From: Paenibacillus auburnensis
Lineage (GTDB): Bacteria > Bacillota > Bacilli > Paenibacillales > Paenibacillaceae
DNA length: 64,000 nt
Direction: 5' to 3'
Assembly (NCBI RefSeq): GCF_927798115.1
Contig: NZ_CAKMMG010000002.1
Span: 454,834 to 518,833, forward strand
Below, piece by piece: positions 1-7,991 of this stretch. The position numbers and the translations under genes are program-made. Positions within the stretch are counted from its first letter, which is position 1, and every line of letters starts with the position of its first letter. The notes beneath the pieces were generated by a model. The model searched no databases. It had not been told where the DNA came from and saw only the letters and a program-made list of their open reading frames with translations.

Positions 1-1492
1 CAACGCGCAGGAATGCTTCATAGCTTGCGAAGAATCCGTGGCGGCCTGTCAGAACATAACCTTCGAGCAAGCCTTCTGCCTGGTGCTCAGACAGCTGGGA
101 GTCAATAACACGGCCATAGGAAGCCAGGAATTCATCATTAGGCTCAATAACCTGATCCAGCCATTGGCGTTTGGTTACTTCGAAGACTGGTCCCAGACGG
201 TTGGACATCGTTTCATCCGGTCCGAAAATCCGGAAGTTGCGGTTAGGCTCATTGCGCAGCACAACCTCTTTCAGATATTTCCCCAGAACCGCCATGTCCT
301 GTGCTACAACTTTACCTGGAACAGAGTTATCCAGTGCATAGTCGGCAAAGTCCGGCAGGTTCAGATCTTTAATCAGGTGGCCGGCGTTAGTCACAGGATT
401 CATGCCCATACGTCTGTCGCCTTTTGGAAGGATTTCGGCAAGCTCTGCGTTCAAACGGCCGTTCTCATCGAATAATTCTTCCGGTCTGTAGCTGTGCATC
501 CAGTCCAGCAGGGCCGGTGCATGTTTCATATTCTTCTGGTCTACCGGAATTGGCACCTGATGGGCACGGAACGAACCTGTGTTAGGCACGCCATCCCACT
601 GCGCAGGTCCAGTCCAGCCCTTAGGGGAACGGAAGACGAGCATCGGCCATACCGGACGGGTAAGGTCGTTATTTTCGCGCGCATTTTTCTGGATCGCTGC
701 GATTCTTTCAACGATAGCATCCAGAGCTTTCGCCATTTCAGGGTGCATATGTTCAGGATCTTCGCCTTCAACGAAGAACGGTTCCCAGCCCATGCCTGTG
801 AAGTAGGCGGTAATTTCTTCTTTCGATTGACGGGACAGAATTGTCGGGTTGCTGATCTTGAAGCCGTTCAAGTGCAGAATCGGCAATACAGCACCATCGG
901 TAACCGGGTTGATGAAGCGGTTGGAGAACCAGGAAGCTGCCAGCGGTCCGGTTTCGGCTTCGCCGTCTCCGACAACAACTGCCGAGATCAGGTCCGGATT
1001 ATCCAGAATAGCGCCAACGCCATGGGACAAGGAATATCCAAGCTCTCCGCCTTCATGAATCGATCCCGGTGTTTCCGGTGCAGCATGGGAAGCAACGCCG
1101 CCCGGGAACGAGAATTGTTTGAACAGTTTCTTCAGACCAGGGATGTCCTGGGTAATTTCCGGATAGATTTCGGTGTAGCTGCCATCCAGATAGGAGTTGG
1201 AAACCATAACCTGGCCGCCATGGCCCGGGCCTTCAACATAGAACATATTCAAGTCATATTTAGTAATTACACGATTCAAATGGGCATAGATGAAGTTCTG
1301 GCCGGGAATAGTACCCCAGTGCCCGATCGGTTTAATTTTTACGTCAGCGTCTTTAAGAGGCTCTCTCAAAAGCGGGTTGTCTTTCAAGTACAGCTGCCCT
1401 ACTGAAATATAGTTCGTTGCACGCCAGTAAGCATCCAGCTTCTTCAGATACGTTTTTGATGAGTAATCAACATTCAAGGTCGATAATCCCAT
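1..1492 (-). CDS. xfp: Phosphoketolase (xylulose-5-P/fructose-6-P), N-terminal 497 residues, partial
   Basis: Splits xylulose-5-phosphate or fructose-6-phosphate with phosphate into acetyl phosphate plus a triose or tetrose phosphate, using thiamine diphosphate, in the cytoplasm. My reverse-strand translation runs without a stop from an ATG at 1492 (upstream GGGAGTGGAG ribosome site) to the window edge. It shows family hallmarks: [11 protein letters not shown] near the N-terminus, [19 protein letters not shown] (diphosphate/Mg binding) and [18 protein letters not shown] near residue 475. The family is about 790-800 residues, so roughly the last 300 lie off the left edge. It stands alone, 289 bp downstream of a GntR gene that has its own terminator, so it probably has its own promoter. 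Confidence 0.96.
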   Translation of the reverse strand, partial: MGLSTLNVDYSSKTYLKKLDAYWRATNYISVGQLYLKDNPLLREPLKDADVKIKPIGHWGTIPGQNFIYAHLNRVITKYDLNMFYVEGPGHGGQVMVSNSYLDGSYTEIYPEITQDIPGLKKLFKQFSFPGGVASHAAPETPGSIHEGGELGYSLSHGVGAILDNPDLISAVVVGDGEAETGPLAASWFSNRFINPVTDGAVLPILHLNGFKISNPTILSRQSKEEITAYFTGMGWEPFFVEGEDPEHMHPEMAKALDAIVERIAAIQKNARENNDLTRPVWPMLVFRSPKGWTGPAQWDGVPNTGSFRAHQVPIPVDQKNMKHAPALLDWMHSYRPEELFDENGRLNAELAEILPKGDRRMGMNPVTNAGHLIKDLNLPDFADYALDNSVPGKVVAQDMAVLGKYLKEVVLRNEPNRNFRIFGPDETMSNRLGPVFEVTKRQWLDQVIEPNDEFLASYGRVIDSQLSEHQAEGLLEGYVLTGRHGFFASYEAFLRV

Positions 1493-1550
1493 TTTCTCCA
1501 CTCCCTGTTTAATTATGAATACAATACCAATCTCTTTTCTCTACACGTAC

Positions 1551-1578
1551 ATCATACCTCTGCAAAAAATAAATACAA
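1551..1578 (-). promoter_or_regulatory. Candidate sigma-A promoter of the phosphoketolase gene
   Basis: Read on the minus strand, TTGTAT (1578-1573) and TATGAT (1556-1551) are separated by 16 bp, about 60 bp before the start codon. It is a pattern match only. No cre-like site was found in the gap 1493-1750. Confidence 0.4.
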
Positions 1579-1743
1579 CCTTTTTGACAAGTGATACGGT
1601 CCAATTTTGTGAAATTTTGAACATAGTATGAAAATCGGGCCCATAACGCAGGAAAACAGCTTTATTTCTATAATTTTTACCAATATATTACACGAAATAA
1701 TTTAGATAAACTTTTAAACTTCACCACAACAGCGACTACAAGA

Positions 1744-1782
1744 CAAAAAAAATAAGACCGGGAAATTTCCCGGTCTTATTTT
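1744..1782 (-). terminator. Rho-independent terminator of the GntR gene
   Basis: A perfect 30-bp palindrome (1751-1780) with arms AATAAGACCGGGAAA/TTTCCCGGTCTTATT is followed on the minus strand by a run of T. It begins at the stop codon of the GntR gene and insulates it from the phosphoketolase gene. Confidence 0.9.
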
Positions 1783-2504
1783 TAATGTACCGATACAAAA
1801 GTATTGAATTTGAGATATTTGTAATGGAACCGCATGTGTGAGAATTCAAAGGGGGTCCCGTTATCCAAAAAGAAGATTCCTTCCATGATCCCCACGGGTT
1901 CATTTACGCTTAAATGCAGCAGTTCCTGGTCCTCCGGCTCGGAAGGCTCGGCAAAGATGGACAGAAACGATTTGGTGACGGCAATGTTGCGCGAGTCCTC
2001 CAGATAATTGAAGATCGATCCTTCGATAATCGTCTGATTGAGATCCTGAACGATTTTGATCGGAATATACCCCGTCTCAATCATAAAGGGCTCATCGTCG
2101 AACAGGCGCAGACGGACGATCTTGTAGACAAAGTCATGGGGCCCGAGGAACAAATCACGCTGCAGCTCCTTGGTGGGTGGAATCACCTCGAAATTCAGCA
2201 CTTTGACTTTCGGCTTCTTGCCGTGCATCTGAAAATTGTCGGTAACGCCCAGATTCGAGCCTTCGTAGTTAAAGATGGATTCGTTTTTTATGTACAGGGG
2301 ATTGATGAACGTACCTGAACCGCGTTTTTTGAAAATAATGCCGACGCTCTCCATTTTGGTCAGCGCACGCTTGATGGAGCTGCGGCTTACCTGATAGGTC
2401 TCGCTGAGGCTCCGTTCATCCGGCAATCTCATATCGGCGAATTCTCCCGCGAATATTTTCATTTTTAGATCATCAATAATCTGTTTGTAGACAAATTGTG
2501 TCAT
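1782..2504 (-). CDS. GntR-family transcriptional regulator (HutC/UTRA subfamily)
   Basis: Cytoplasmic DNA-binding regulator of 240 residues. Residues 1-70 form a GntR winged helix: the YKQIIDDLK start, LPDERSLSETYQVSRSSIKRAL helix-turn-helix and the GSGTFI wing. Residues 95-235 form a UTRA ligand-binding domain, with VYKIVRLRLFDDEPFMIETGYIP and a final FEFSHMRFHYKYLKF. UTRA regulators usually sense sugar phosphates or amino-sugar-like ligands and are often autoregulated. The ribosome site AAAGGGAG precedes the ATG. It lies just upstream of the phosphoketolase gene on the same strand, so control of that gene is a reasonable guess, but the terminator between them rules out simple co-transcription. 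The ligand is unknown. Confidence 0.9.
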   Translation of the reverse strand: MTQFVYKQIIDDLKMKIFAGEFADMRLPDERSLSETYQVSRSSIKRALTKMESVGIIFKKRGSGTFINPLYIKNESIFNYEGSNLGVTDNFQMHGKKPKVKVLNFEVIPPTKELQRDLFLGPHDFVYKIVRLRLFDDEPFMIETGYIPIKIVQDLNQTIIEGSIFNYLEDSRNIAVTKSFLSIFAEPSEPEDQELLHLSVNEPVGIMEGIFFLDNGTPFEFSHMRFHYKYLKFNTFVSVH

Positions 2505-2551
2505 GAAGTACTCCCTTTCAGGTCTTCTATCACTTCATAAAGCCTAATGTT

Positions 2552-2577
2552 AACTATATCATATTCATCTGATAGTT
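2552..2577. promoter_or_regulatory. Inverted repeat, possible regulator operator
   Basis: AACTAT (2552-2557) and ATAGTT (2572-2577) form an inverted repeat in the divergent gap between the GntR gene and the CPBP protease gene. The spacing and AT-rich surroundings fit an operator, possibly for the adjacent GntR protein. The arms are short, so this is weak. Confidence 0.3.
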
Positions 2578-2761
2578 CATACAGATTTGGGCTGACGTTT
2601 CGCTGGCAACCATCGTTTTATAGTTGTTTAGGTCTATGATCTTTGTAATGGAGATTTCTCCCGCCGAAGGATATAGTGATTCCGGGCCCGCATTGGTAAT
2701 AAATGTATCCCTTGAAGATAAGATGGCTGGCCCGGTAAATAATTAAGGAGGGTTATGGCCA

Positions 2762-3619
2762 ATGATGCCACGTAAAACCAGGAATACTTCATCTATATTT
2801 GAAGCAAGACCCGTGTCTGTCCCTTTGATCGCAGGGATGATTATCATTCAGATTATCTTTTCGCTTTCGGTTAATCTCATTTACTTTGAACGCGGATACT
2901 ATCGTACGATTTCTGATCTTACCAACGGCTGGATCGGCGGAACACTAAGTGCTAATCTGATTGGCCTGCTGGTGGAGGTAGCCGTCTTTTTATGGGCCAT
3001 CGTCAAAGTACACCCGGGCGAACTGGGCTTGAAGAAGGAAAAACTCCTGCCGGGTGTAATGAGCTTCCTGCTCTTCTGGTTCGCCATTCACCTCATCAAT
3101 CTGGGCGTGAACCTCTTTACCGGCTCCCGCATCGTATTTAACGATAATTTAACCCAGTATCCGAGTGATCTGATCGGGGGGTTACTGGGACAGCTTTTTG
3201 GCAATGCGCTGCTGGAGGAAATCGTGTTCCGGGGCTTTTTATTTATTCAGATCTTTCTTTTATGCAGCAAAATAAAACGTCATTCGTCTCGCGTTACTGC
3301 AGCCTTGTTCATTTCTCAGACGATTTTTGCGCTTATGCATATTCCTAACCGGATCTATTCCGGCTACGCCGGGATGGAGTTTGTATATGATTTTATACAG
3401 CTTGTCATTTTCGGAATCATGTTCTGCCTGCTTTATTTACTGACTGAAAATTTGTTTTTTGTTGTCGGTGTCCACTCCTTGATGAATGAACCGCTGATGT
3501 TATGGTACAACGATTATATTAATATCATTGTTTTAAGCAGTAGTGTGAGCTTGGTATGTCTGCTGCTCTTGCTGAAAAGAAAGCGGCGGCATTCACACCG
3601 GACGATAATTGATCTATAG
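2762..3619 (+). CDS. CPBP-family intramembrane metalloprotease
   Basis: Predicted multi-pass membrane glutamic/metal protease of the CPBP (CAAX-processing and bacteriocin-processing) family, 285 residues. The diagnostic motifs are present: EEIVFRGF (E152, E153, R157), FALMHIPN (H193) and HSLMN (H238, N242). Hydrophobic segments lie at about 20-40, 60-80, 97-120, 135-150, 160-190, 205-228 and 255-272. The ribosome site AAGGAGGG lies 9 bp before the ATG. Bacterial members can handle prenylated or leader-bearing peptides, or act in membrane-protein turnover. No bacteriocin or peptide gene is adjacent, so the substrate is unknown. A small coiled-coil gene follows 64 bp downstream. Confidence 0.9.
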   Translation: MMPRKTRNTSSIFEARPVSVPLIAGMIIIQIIFSLSVNLIYFERGYYRTISDLTNGWIGGTLSANLIGLLVEVAVFLWAIVKVHPGELGLKKEKLLPGVMSFLLFWFAIHLINLGVNLFTGSRIVFNDNLTQYPSDLIGGLLGQLFGNALLEEIVFRGFLFIQIFLLCSKIKRHSSRVTAALFISQTIFALMHIPNRIYSGYAGMEFVYDFIQLVIFGIMFCLLYLLTENLFFVVGVHSLMNEPLMLWYNDYINIIVLSSSVSLVCLLLLLKRKRRHSHRTIIDL

Positions 3620-3686
3620 CTCCATAGTTGAGCCTGCCCCGGAAAGCTTGTATCCTAAACATACAAGACCACGACGGAGGTGTATG

Positions 3687-3974
3687 ATGACTTATTCACA
3701 GCGTTCAACCCATGCAGCGGCTGCATCTGATATCACGTATCTGGAATACCAGATTGGCCTTGCCGGGGAGGAATTGAAGGAAGCACAGAGGGTTATGGAG
3801 ATTTATGAAGCGGATTTGAGAGTGCTGACAGCCTCTCCGGGATATGAGCCGGATTCCGATGTCCCGGAAGAGCAGCAGCTGCGGGAACAGGCGGCAAGGC
3901 AGCAAGCCTTGATAGAAGCCATTCGGGCCACCCTGGCCGGTCTTGAGGACGAACTCGCGAAGCTTGAAGATTAA
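3687..3974 (+). CDS. Small hypothetical coiled-coil protein
   Basis: About 95 residues, not recognised as a named family. The start is set by GGAGG at 3676-3680, 6 bp before the ATG at 3687 (a second ATG at 3684 is possible). Longer in-frame starts upstream lack a ribosome site. Residues 15-95 are rich in E, A, L, Q and R and look like two antiparallel helices (YQIGLAGEELKEAQRVMEIYE and ALIEAIRATLAGLEDELAKLED). A proline/aspartate stretch joins them. It has no signal peptide or membrane segment. It follows the CPBP gene by 67 bp on the same strand and ends just before a strong terminator, so the two are probably co-transcribed. Confidence 0.65.
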   Translation: MTYSQRSTHAAAASDITYLEYQIGLAGEELKEAQRVMEIYEADLRVLTASPGYEPDSDVPEEQQLREQAARQQALIEAIRATLAGLEDELAKLED

Positions 3975-3997
3975 GCTGATATAGGTTTCTCTAGACC

Positions 3998-4037
3998 AAA
4001 AAGATGTTCCGGCCAAAGGCGGCCGGAACATCTTTTT
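3998..4037. terminator. Bidirectional terminator
   Basis: Arms AAAAAGATGTTCCGGCC (3998-4014) and GGCCGGAACATCTTTTT (4021-4037) enclose a 6-nt loop, with A and T runs on the two sides. It sits between the plus-strand coiled-coil gene and the convergent small membrane-protein gene and can serve both. Confidence 0.92.
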
Positions 4038-4058
4038 AATGCGGGAAGGTACTTTCCT

Positions 4059-4238
4059 TTAATTCATGTCTGCGATGGCTTTGTAAGCCGCCAGATCGGT
4101 GTATACCTCCACTTTAAGCGGATTACGGTTATGTTTGAATATTTTATAGCAATGATAAACAATTACGGCTATGTTAGCAGCCAAAGACAACGCACTCACA
4201 ACCCATAATGCTGTTTCACTACTGGTAGTTCCTTGCAT
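4059..4238 (-). CDS. Small single-pass membrane protein, unknown function
   Basis: About 59 residues if translation begins at the ATG at 4238. An in-frame TTG at 4268 would give 69. Neither start has a clear ribosome site, which lowers confidence. One hydrophobic segment (TALWVVSALSLAANIAVIVYHCY) is followed by a basic stretch (KIFKHNRNP) and a short soluble tail. The pattern suggests the tail is on the cytoplasmic side. It ends 22 bp from the bidirectional terminator. The upstream 30 bp overlap or abut the 121-bp repeat at 4271-4391, so any promoter would have to lie in or beyond that repeat. Confidence 0.45.
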   Translation of the reverse strand: MQGTTSSETALWVVSALSLAANIAVIVYHCYKIFKHNRNPLKVEVYTDLAAYKAIADMN

Positions 4239-4270
4239 GAGGATATGATATTTCGTTTTAGTATTCAATT

Positions 4271-4391
4271 GTTTGGACTTCCGGCCGCGGTTGAAATCCG
4301 GAGACTAGTTTTGCTTCCGATGCGAGCTTTCCAACGGAAACTTTCAGGCGGTCGCAATCGCTCCTACTGTTCCAAAATCCCCCTCCGGCAC
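4271..4391 (+). repeat. 121-bp dispersed structured repeat, copy A
   Basis: Begins GTTTGGACTTCCGGCCGC and ends with TTCCAAAATCCCCCTCCGGCAC. The same ends, at exactly the same 121-bp spacing, occur at 16545-16665. The interior differs between copies, but in both it can fold back on itself. Here TTGAAATCCG pairs imperfectly with CGGAAACTTTCA. No coding potential is evident. It lies between tyrS and a small membrane-protein gene. See copy B. Confidence 0.8.
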
Positions 4392-4402
4392 TCATCTTAC
4401 GC

Positions 4403-4458
4403 AAAAGAAAAGGAGGGAGTCCCGGCAGCCGGTTCACGGCCTTCGGAACACCCTCCTT
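4403..4458 (-). terminator. Terminator of tyrS
   Basis: On the minus strand, AAGGAGGGTGTTCCG pairs with CGGGACTCCCTCCTT around a GC-rich inner loop, followed by TTTTCTTTT (4403-4412). It starts about 26 bp after the tyrS stop codon. Confidence 0.85.
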
Positions 4459-4483
4459 GCTGAAGTTATGTTGGATTACAACT

Positions 4484-5749
4484 TTATGTCAATTTCACCA
4501 GACTGTAATTTTTCTTGCCTTTGCGGACAATAATGAATTTCCCGCCGATCGCATGTTCAGCGGTAATCTCAACCTCCAGCTCGTTTACACGCTCACCGTT
4601 GATGGAAATTGCACCCTTGGTAATGTCCTCACGCGCTTGGCGTTTGGATGGTTCTATGCCGAGGTCTACCAGCCAGTCCACAATGTTCTTCGCTTCCTTG
4701 GAGGCGGTGTAGGTCGGCATTTCCTTGAAGCCTTCCTCGATTTCATCGGCGGTCAGCGAGCGGATATCGCCACTGAACAAGGCTGCTGTAATGCGTTTGG
4801 CCTGCTCCAGCAGCTCTTCACCGTGAACGAACCGGGTCATCTCTTCGGCCAGAGCCTTTTGGGCTTCCCGTTTGTGCGGCTCCGACTCCACCTTGGCTGC
4901 GAGTGCTTCAATCTCCTCTTTGCCCAGGAAAGTGAAGTACTTCAGGTATTTCACCACGTCGCGGTCATCGGTGTTTGCCCAGAACTGGTAGAATTCGTAC
5001 GGCGTTGTTTTCTTCGGATCAAGCCATACCGCGCCTCCGGCAGTTTTACCGAACTTGGTGCCGTCTGCTTTAAGCATCAGCGGGATGGTCAGGCCGAAGG
5101 CTTTGGCCTCATTGCCTTCTTTTTTACGGATCAGGTCCAGACCGCTTGTAATGTTGCCCCATTGGTCAGAGCCGCCGATTTGCAGCTGCACATCCTCATG
5201 CTTGTACAGGTGCAGATAGTCGATCGACTGAAGAATCTGGTACGAGAATTCGGTGAACGAAATCCCGCTGTCCAGCCGGCTGGAGACAACATCCTTGGCC
5301 AGCATCGTATTGATGCTGAAGTTTTTGCCGAAATCACGCAGGAACTCAATCACGTTAATATCCTTGGTCCAATCGTAGTTGTTAACCAGGCGAACCTGGT
5401 TGGCGTCATCATCCGAGATGAAGAGCTTTTTCATCTGAGAAGTCAGCGCATCCACATTCTCCTGCACCTGCTCCATCGTCTGCAGGGAACGCTCACTCTG
5501 GCGTCCGCTCGGGTCGCCGATGGTACCTGTAGCTCCGCCGATCAGGATCACCGGACGGTGCCCGGCCAGCTGGAAGCGTCTGAGCATCATAAACGGAATC
5601 AGATGGCCGATATGCATGCTGTCACCCGTCGGGTCTACACCGCAATACAGCGAGACCGCCTTGCTGTTCGTTAATTCGCGCAGTCCTTCTGCATCTGTCT
5701 GCTGGTTAATGGCGTCGCGCCATTCCAGTTCATCGATAATATTCAACAT
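4484..5749 (-). CDS. tyrS: Tyrosine--tRNA ligase
   Basis: Charges tRNA-Tyr with tyrosine using ATP (class I synthetase, cytoplasm). The 421 residues match the bacterial length. The Rossmann fold carries HIGH at 46-49 within CGVDPTGDSMHIGHLIP, the tyrosine/tRNA segment IGGSDQWGNI (191-200), and KFGKT at 232-236, the TyrRS form of the KMSKS loop. An S4 RNA-binding domain occupies about 350-421 (KRQAREDITKGAISING). I chose the ATG at 5749, because AAAGGAG lies 6 bp before it and abuts the alternative ATG at 5755. Expression is very probably controlled by the T-box leader immediately upstream. Confidence 0.97.
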   Translation of the reverse strand: MLNIIDELEWRDAINQQTDAEGLRELTNSKAVSLYCGVDPTGDSMHIGHLIPFMMLRRFQLAGHRPVILIGGATGTIGDPSGRQSERSLQTMEQVQENVDALTSQMKKLFISDDDANQVRLVNNYDWTKDINVIEFLRDFGKNFSINTMLAKDVVSSRLDSGISFTEFSYQILQSIDYLHLYKHEDVQLQIGGSDQWGNITSGLDLIRKKEGNEAKAFGLTIPLMLKADGTKFGKTAGGAVWLDPKKTTPYEFYQFWANTDDRDVVKYLKYFTFLGKEEIEALAAKVESEPHKREAQKALAEEMTRFVHGEELLEQAKRITAALFSGDIRSLTADEIEEGFKEMPTYTASKEAKNIVDWLVDLGIEPSKRQAREDITKGAISINGERVNELEVEITAEHAIGGKFIIVRKGKKNYSLVKLT

Positions 5750-5837
5750 ATACATCTCCTTTGGAAGTTGTCGGTTCTTGTATGATCTACGTCCTGAGCG
5801 GGGAGCGGCGCGGTTCCGGACAGCTTAAAAATCCAAT

Positions 5838-6101
5838 AAAAAAATCGCCCCCTTGTCTGTTCAGACACAGGGACGATTGGATTAACCGTGTTACCACCCA
5901 AATTGCACGAACACCAGGAACAAGCGTGTCCGTACCACTATCAGCGAGTTATCGTTCGCTTAGCTCCGCTTGGCATTACCCAAGATACTCCAGAGTGTAT
6001 TTCGCAGCCCTCGTATGTACCGGGTTCCATCACCCCCCGGCTTTCTGTGACAGGGACTAAGCTGCTACTGCGCTCATTCAACGTATACCAACTATAAGAT
6101 T
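5838..6101 (-). promoter_or_regulatory. Tyr-specific T-box riboswitch (tyrS leader)
   Basis: The minus-strand leader contains the T-box core GGGTGGTAACACGG (about 5884-5897). A terminator follows, with arms AATCGTCCCTGTGTCTG and CAGACAAGGGGGCGATT and then seven T (5838-5877). Upstream is a stem I region with candidate UAC (Tyr) specifier codons at 6019-6017, 6015-6013 and 5999-5997. I cannot decide which of the three is used. Uncharged tRNA-Tyr should bind and favour the antiterminator, raising tyrS expression on tyrosine shortage. Confidence 0.93.
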
Positions 6102-6107
6102 ACAGAA

Positions 6108-6137
6108 AGTATAGCTCAAGACCAAATTTGTTGTCAA
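6108..6137 (-). promoter_or_regulatory. Sigma-A promoter of the tyrS leader
   Basis: On the minus strand a perfect TTGACA (6137-6132) and TATACT (6113-6108) are 18 bp apart. The expected start of transcription is near 6101, at the beginning of the T-box leader. Confidence 0.8.
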
Positions 6138-6187
6138 TCCAGCCGGGAAACCTTAACCGGGTCTGCCGGCCGGTAACAGGATTAATG

Positions 6188-7987
6188 TCAGGCATAACGC
6201 CAGCCGCCGCAGGCAGTTATATTCTCCCCTTCTGCCTCAGCATAGCCTTCACAGATGAATCCCATAACCTCACAACCGTCCTCAAGCTCCACCTTCCCAA
6301 GCCCAAGCGGTGCAGGAATTAAGGCTGCAAATGCACCGACGGATTGTTCCGGCATCTTCCAAAGCTCAAGCTGAATTGAGCCTCCGCCTTGAGCTTTCTT
6401 AATTAACCCGGGTTTGGCAGGTACGGACTGCAATCTGATCATTTCATAGCAAGGCGCCGTTCTCGCCTCTCGCCAAAAATAAGCGCCATGGCTGGCCATC
6501 TGCTTCTCAAGCGGAAAGCCTTTCATATGCAGTCCGCAGACGGCAATCGTTGTCCATTGCTGTACAGGACAGAATGTCACGCTCCCTGCTTTTTCTACTA
6601 TTCCTGCTGTCTCTTCTGCTTCCACTTCTTCAGCTGATGCTCCGGAGAAGTATAGGCTTGCTGTTCCCGCCAGCAGATGCTCGTTGTCCGCCAGCGCGAA
6701 CAAGGTGACTCCAAAAGGCAAATCCTGCGCCGCTTCCCCGGCAGGAATAGCTACCGCAGACAGATCAAGCAAATTACAATGATTGGTGTACCGGCCCATA
6801 TCCGAATTCGCGCCGACCGGATTCAGCTCCACCTGCTCTCTGGTCCAGGTTCCTCCACAGGTTGGCATGACCAGGACCGCATCCCGTAGCAGCTCCCGGC
6901 ACTCGCCCTTGTACCGCTGCAGCCGGTGCATTGCCTGAAACAGACCAGAGGCCGTATGCTGCTCCCCGTTTCCCGATGATAAAATCCGTTCAGTTACTGG
7001 AAGAACGGATGCGCGGTTATTCTCTACATATTCTCCCAAAGCGGCCCAACGCTCGGCTACCCAAGGACCATCATACAGGATGGACGCCGCTTCGAAGAAC
7101 ATCGTACAGTCCACGTATTCTACCGGAATCCCCAGCCCCTTCAGCGAGTCGCCCGCCGCTTGCCAGGCCCGCCGGTAATCCTCCTCATGGGGCCCATAGA
7201 AGCCAAGCGGATCTGCCGGGAACAGCAGCCTGGCAGGAAGACGGTCTGCTTCCCGCGGGATACTGCGGGACCAGGGATCGGAGGCATCCCGGCCGCGCAC
7301 CTGCCGGTCAACCAGCAGGGCATCCTCCAGTTCATTCGCGAACACCGTGACACAATCCAGGCTGGCGCAAGCCGGGACTACTCCCAAGGTGGGCCAGGCT
7401 CCCAGGCTGGGCTTATACCCTACCAGACCGTTCAGTGCCGCAGGCACACGCCCTGAGCCGGCAGTATCCGTGCCCAGCGAGAAGACAGCCTGGCCGCGAG
7501 CAACAGCAACTGCCGAGCCGGAGCTGGAGCCGCCGCTGATATATTCCGGTCTGAGCGCGTTATGCACAGCCCCATGGGGACTTCTTGTGCCGACTAGTCC
7601 GGTGGCAAATTGATCCAGATTGCTTTTGCCTACCGGAACCGCCCCTGCACCGACTAAACGCTCCACCACAGAAGAGTGTCTGTCCGGTATATAGCTGAAA
7701 TCCGGACAAGCTGCTGTTGTGGGGAAACCCAGTACATCAATATTATCCTTGACCGCAAACGGAATTCCCCAGAGCGGATAATTCTCCCTGTCCAAATGGC
7801 TTATAGCCTCCAGATAGGGCTGTATCCGCCCGTAGTCCGGCGGCTCAATCCAAATATTCAGCTCCTGATCCTGCTGTGAACGCCGGATAATTTCACGGAT
7901 AACCGCTTCCGGCGTGAGCACTCCACTTCTGTATTGGTCCCGCAGCCATCCTGCAGACAGCTTGAGCGGAAATTCGGCCATTTCCAT
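6188..7987 (-). CDS. atzF: Allophanate hydrolase
   Basis: Hydrolyses allophanate to two ammonia and two CO2, the last step of cyanuric acid, biuret or urea-carboxylase pathways (cytoplasm). It has 599 residues. The N-terminal 440 are an amidase-signature domain with the Ser-cisSer-Lys triad visible: K80 in FAVKDNID, the SGGSSSGSA loop (151-159) with the cis-Ser, and nucleophile S178 in DTAGSGR. Residues about 470-599 are the C-terminal domain typical of AtzF/DUR1,2-type allophanate hydrolases (VCGLHMKGFPLEKQM; ALIPAPLGLGKVELEDG). The start at 7987 is set by GGAGA 8 bp upstream. A longer frame running into pucR is not needed. It is the last gene of the cyanurate operon, starting 4 bp after pucR ends. 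Confidence 0.93.
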   Translation of the reverse strand: MEMAEFPLKLSAGWLRDQYRSGVLTPEAVIREIIRRSQQDQELNIWIEPPDYGRIQPYLEAISHLDRENYPLWGIPFAVKDNIDVLGFPTTAACPDFSYIPDRHSSVVERLVGAGAVPVGKSNLDQFATGLVGTRSPHGAVHNALRPEYISGGSSSGSAVAVARGQAVFSLGTDTAGSGRVPAALNGLVGYKPSLGAWPTLGVVPACASLDCVTVFANELEDALLVDRQVRGRDASDPWSRSIPREADRLPARLLFPADPLGFYGPHEEDYRRAWQAAGDSLKGLGIPVEYVDCTMFFEAASILYDGPWVAERWAALGEYVENNRASVLPVTERILSSGNGEQHTASGLFQAMHRLQRYKGECRELLRDAVLVMPTCGGTWTREQVELNPVGANSDMGRYTNHCNLLDLSAVAIPAGEAAQDLPFGVTLFALADNEHLLAGTASLYFSGASAEEVEAEETAGIVEKAGSVTFCPVQQWTTIAVCGLHMKGFPLEKQMASHGAYFWREARTAPCYEMIRLQSVPAKPGLIKKAQGGGSIQLELWKMPEQSVGAFAALIPAPLGLGKVELEDGCEVMGFICEGYAEAEGENITACGGWRYA

Positions 7988-7991
7988 GTTG

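Noticed and set aside
38..1405. Plus-strand open frames of 145 and 303 codons
   Set aside because: They are antisense to a phosphoketolase that reads cleanly on the minus strand with catalytic motifs. The real gene simply has no stop inside the window.
4457..5674. 405-codon plus-strand frame over tyrS
   Set aside because: It is a shadow of the highly conserved tyrS gene on the other strand, has no domain signature, and crosses the tyrS terminator side.
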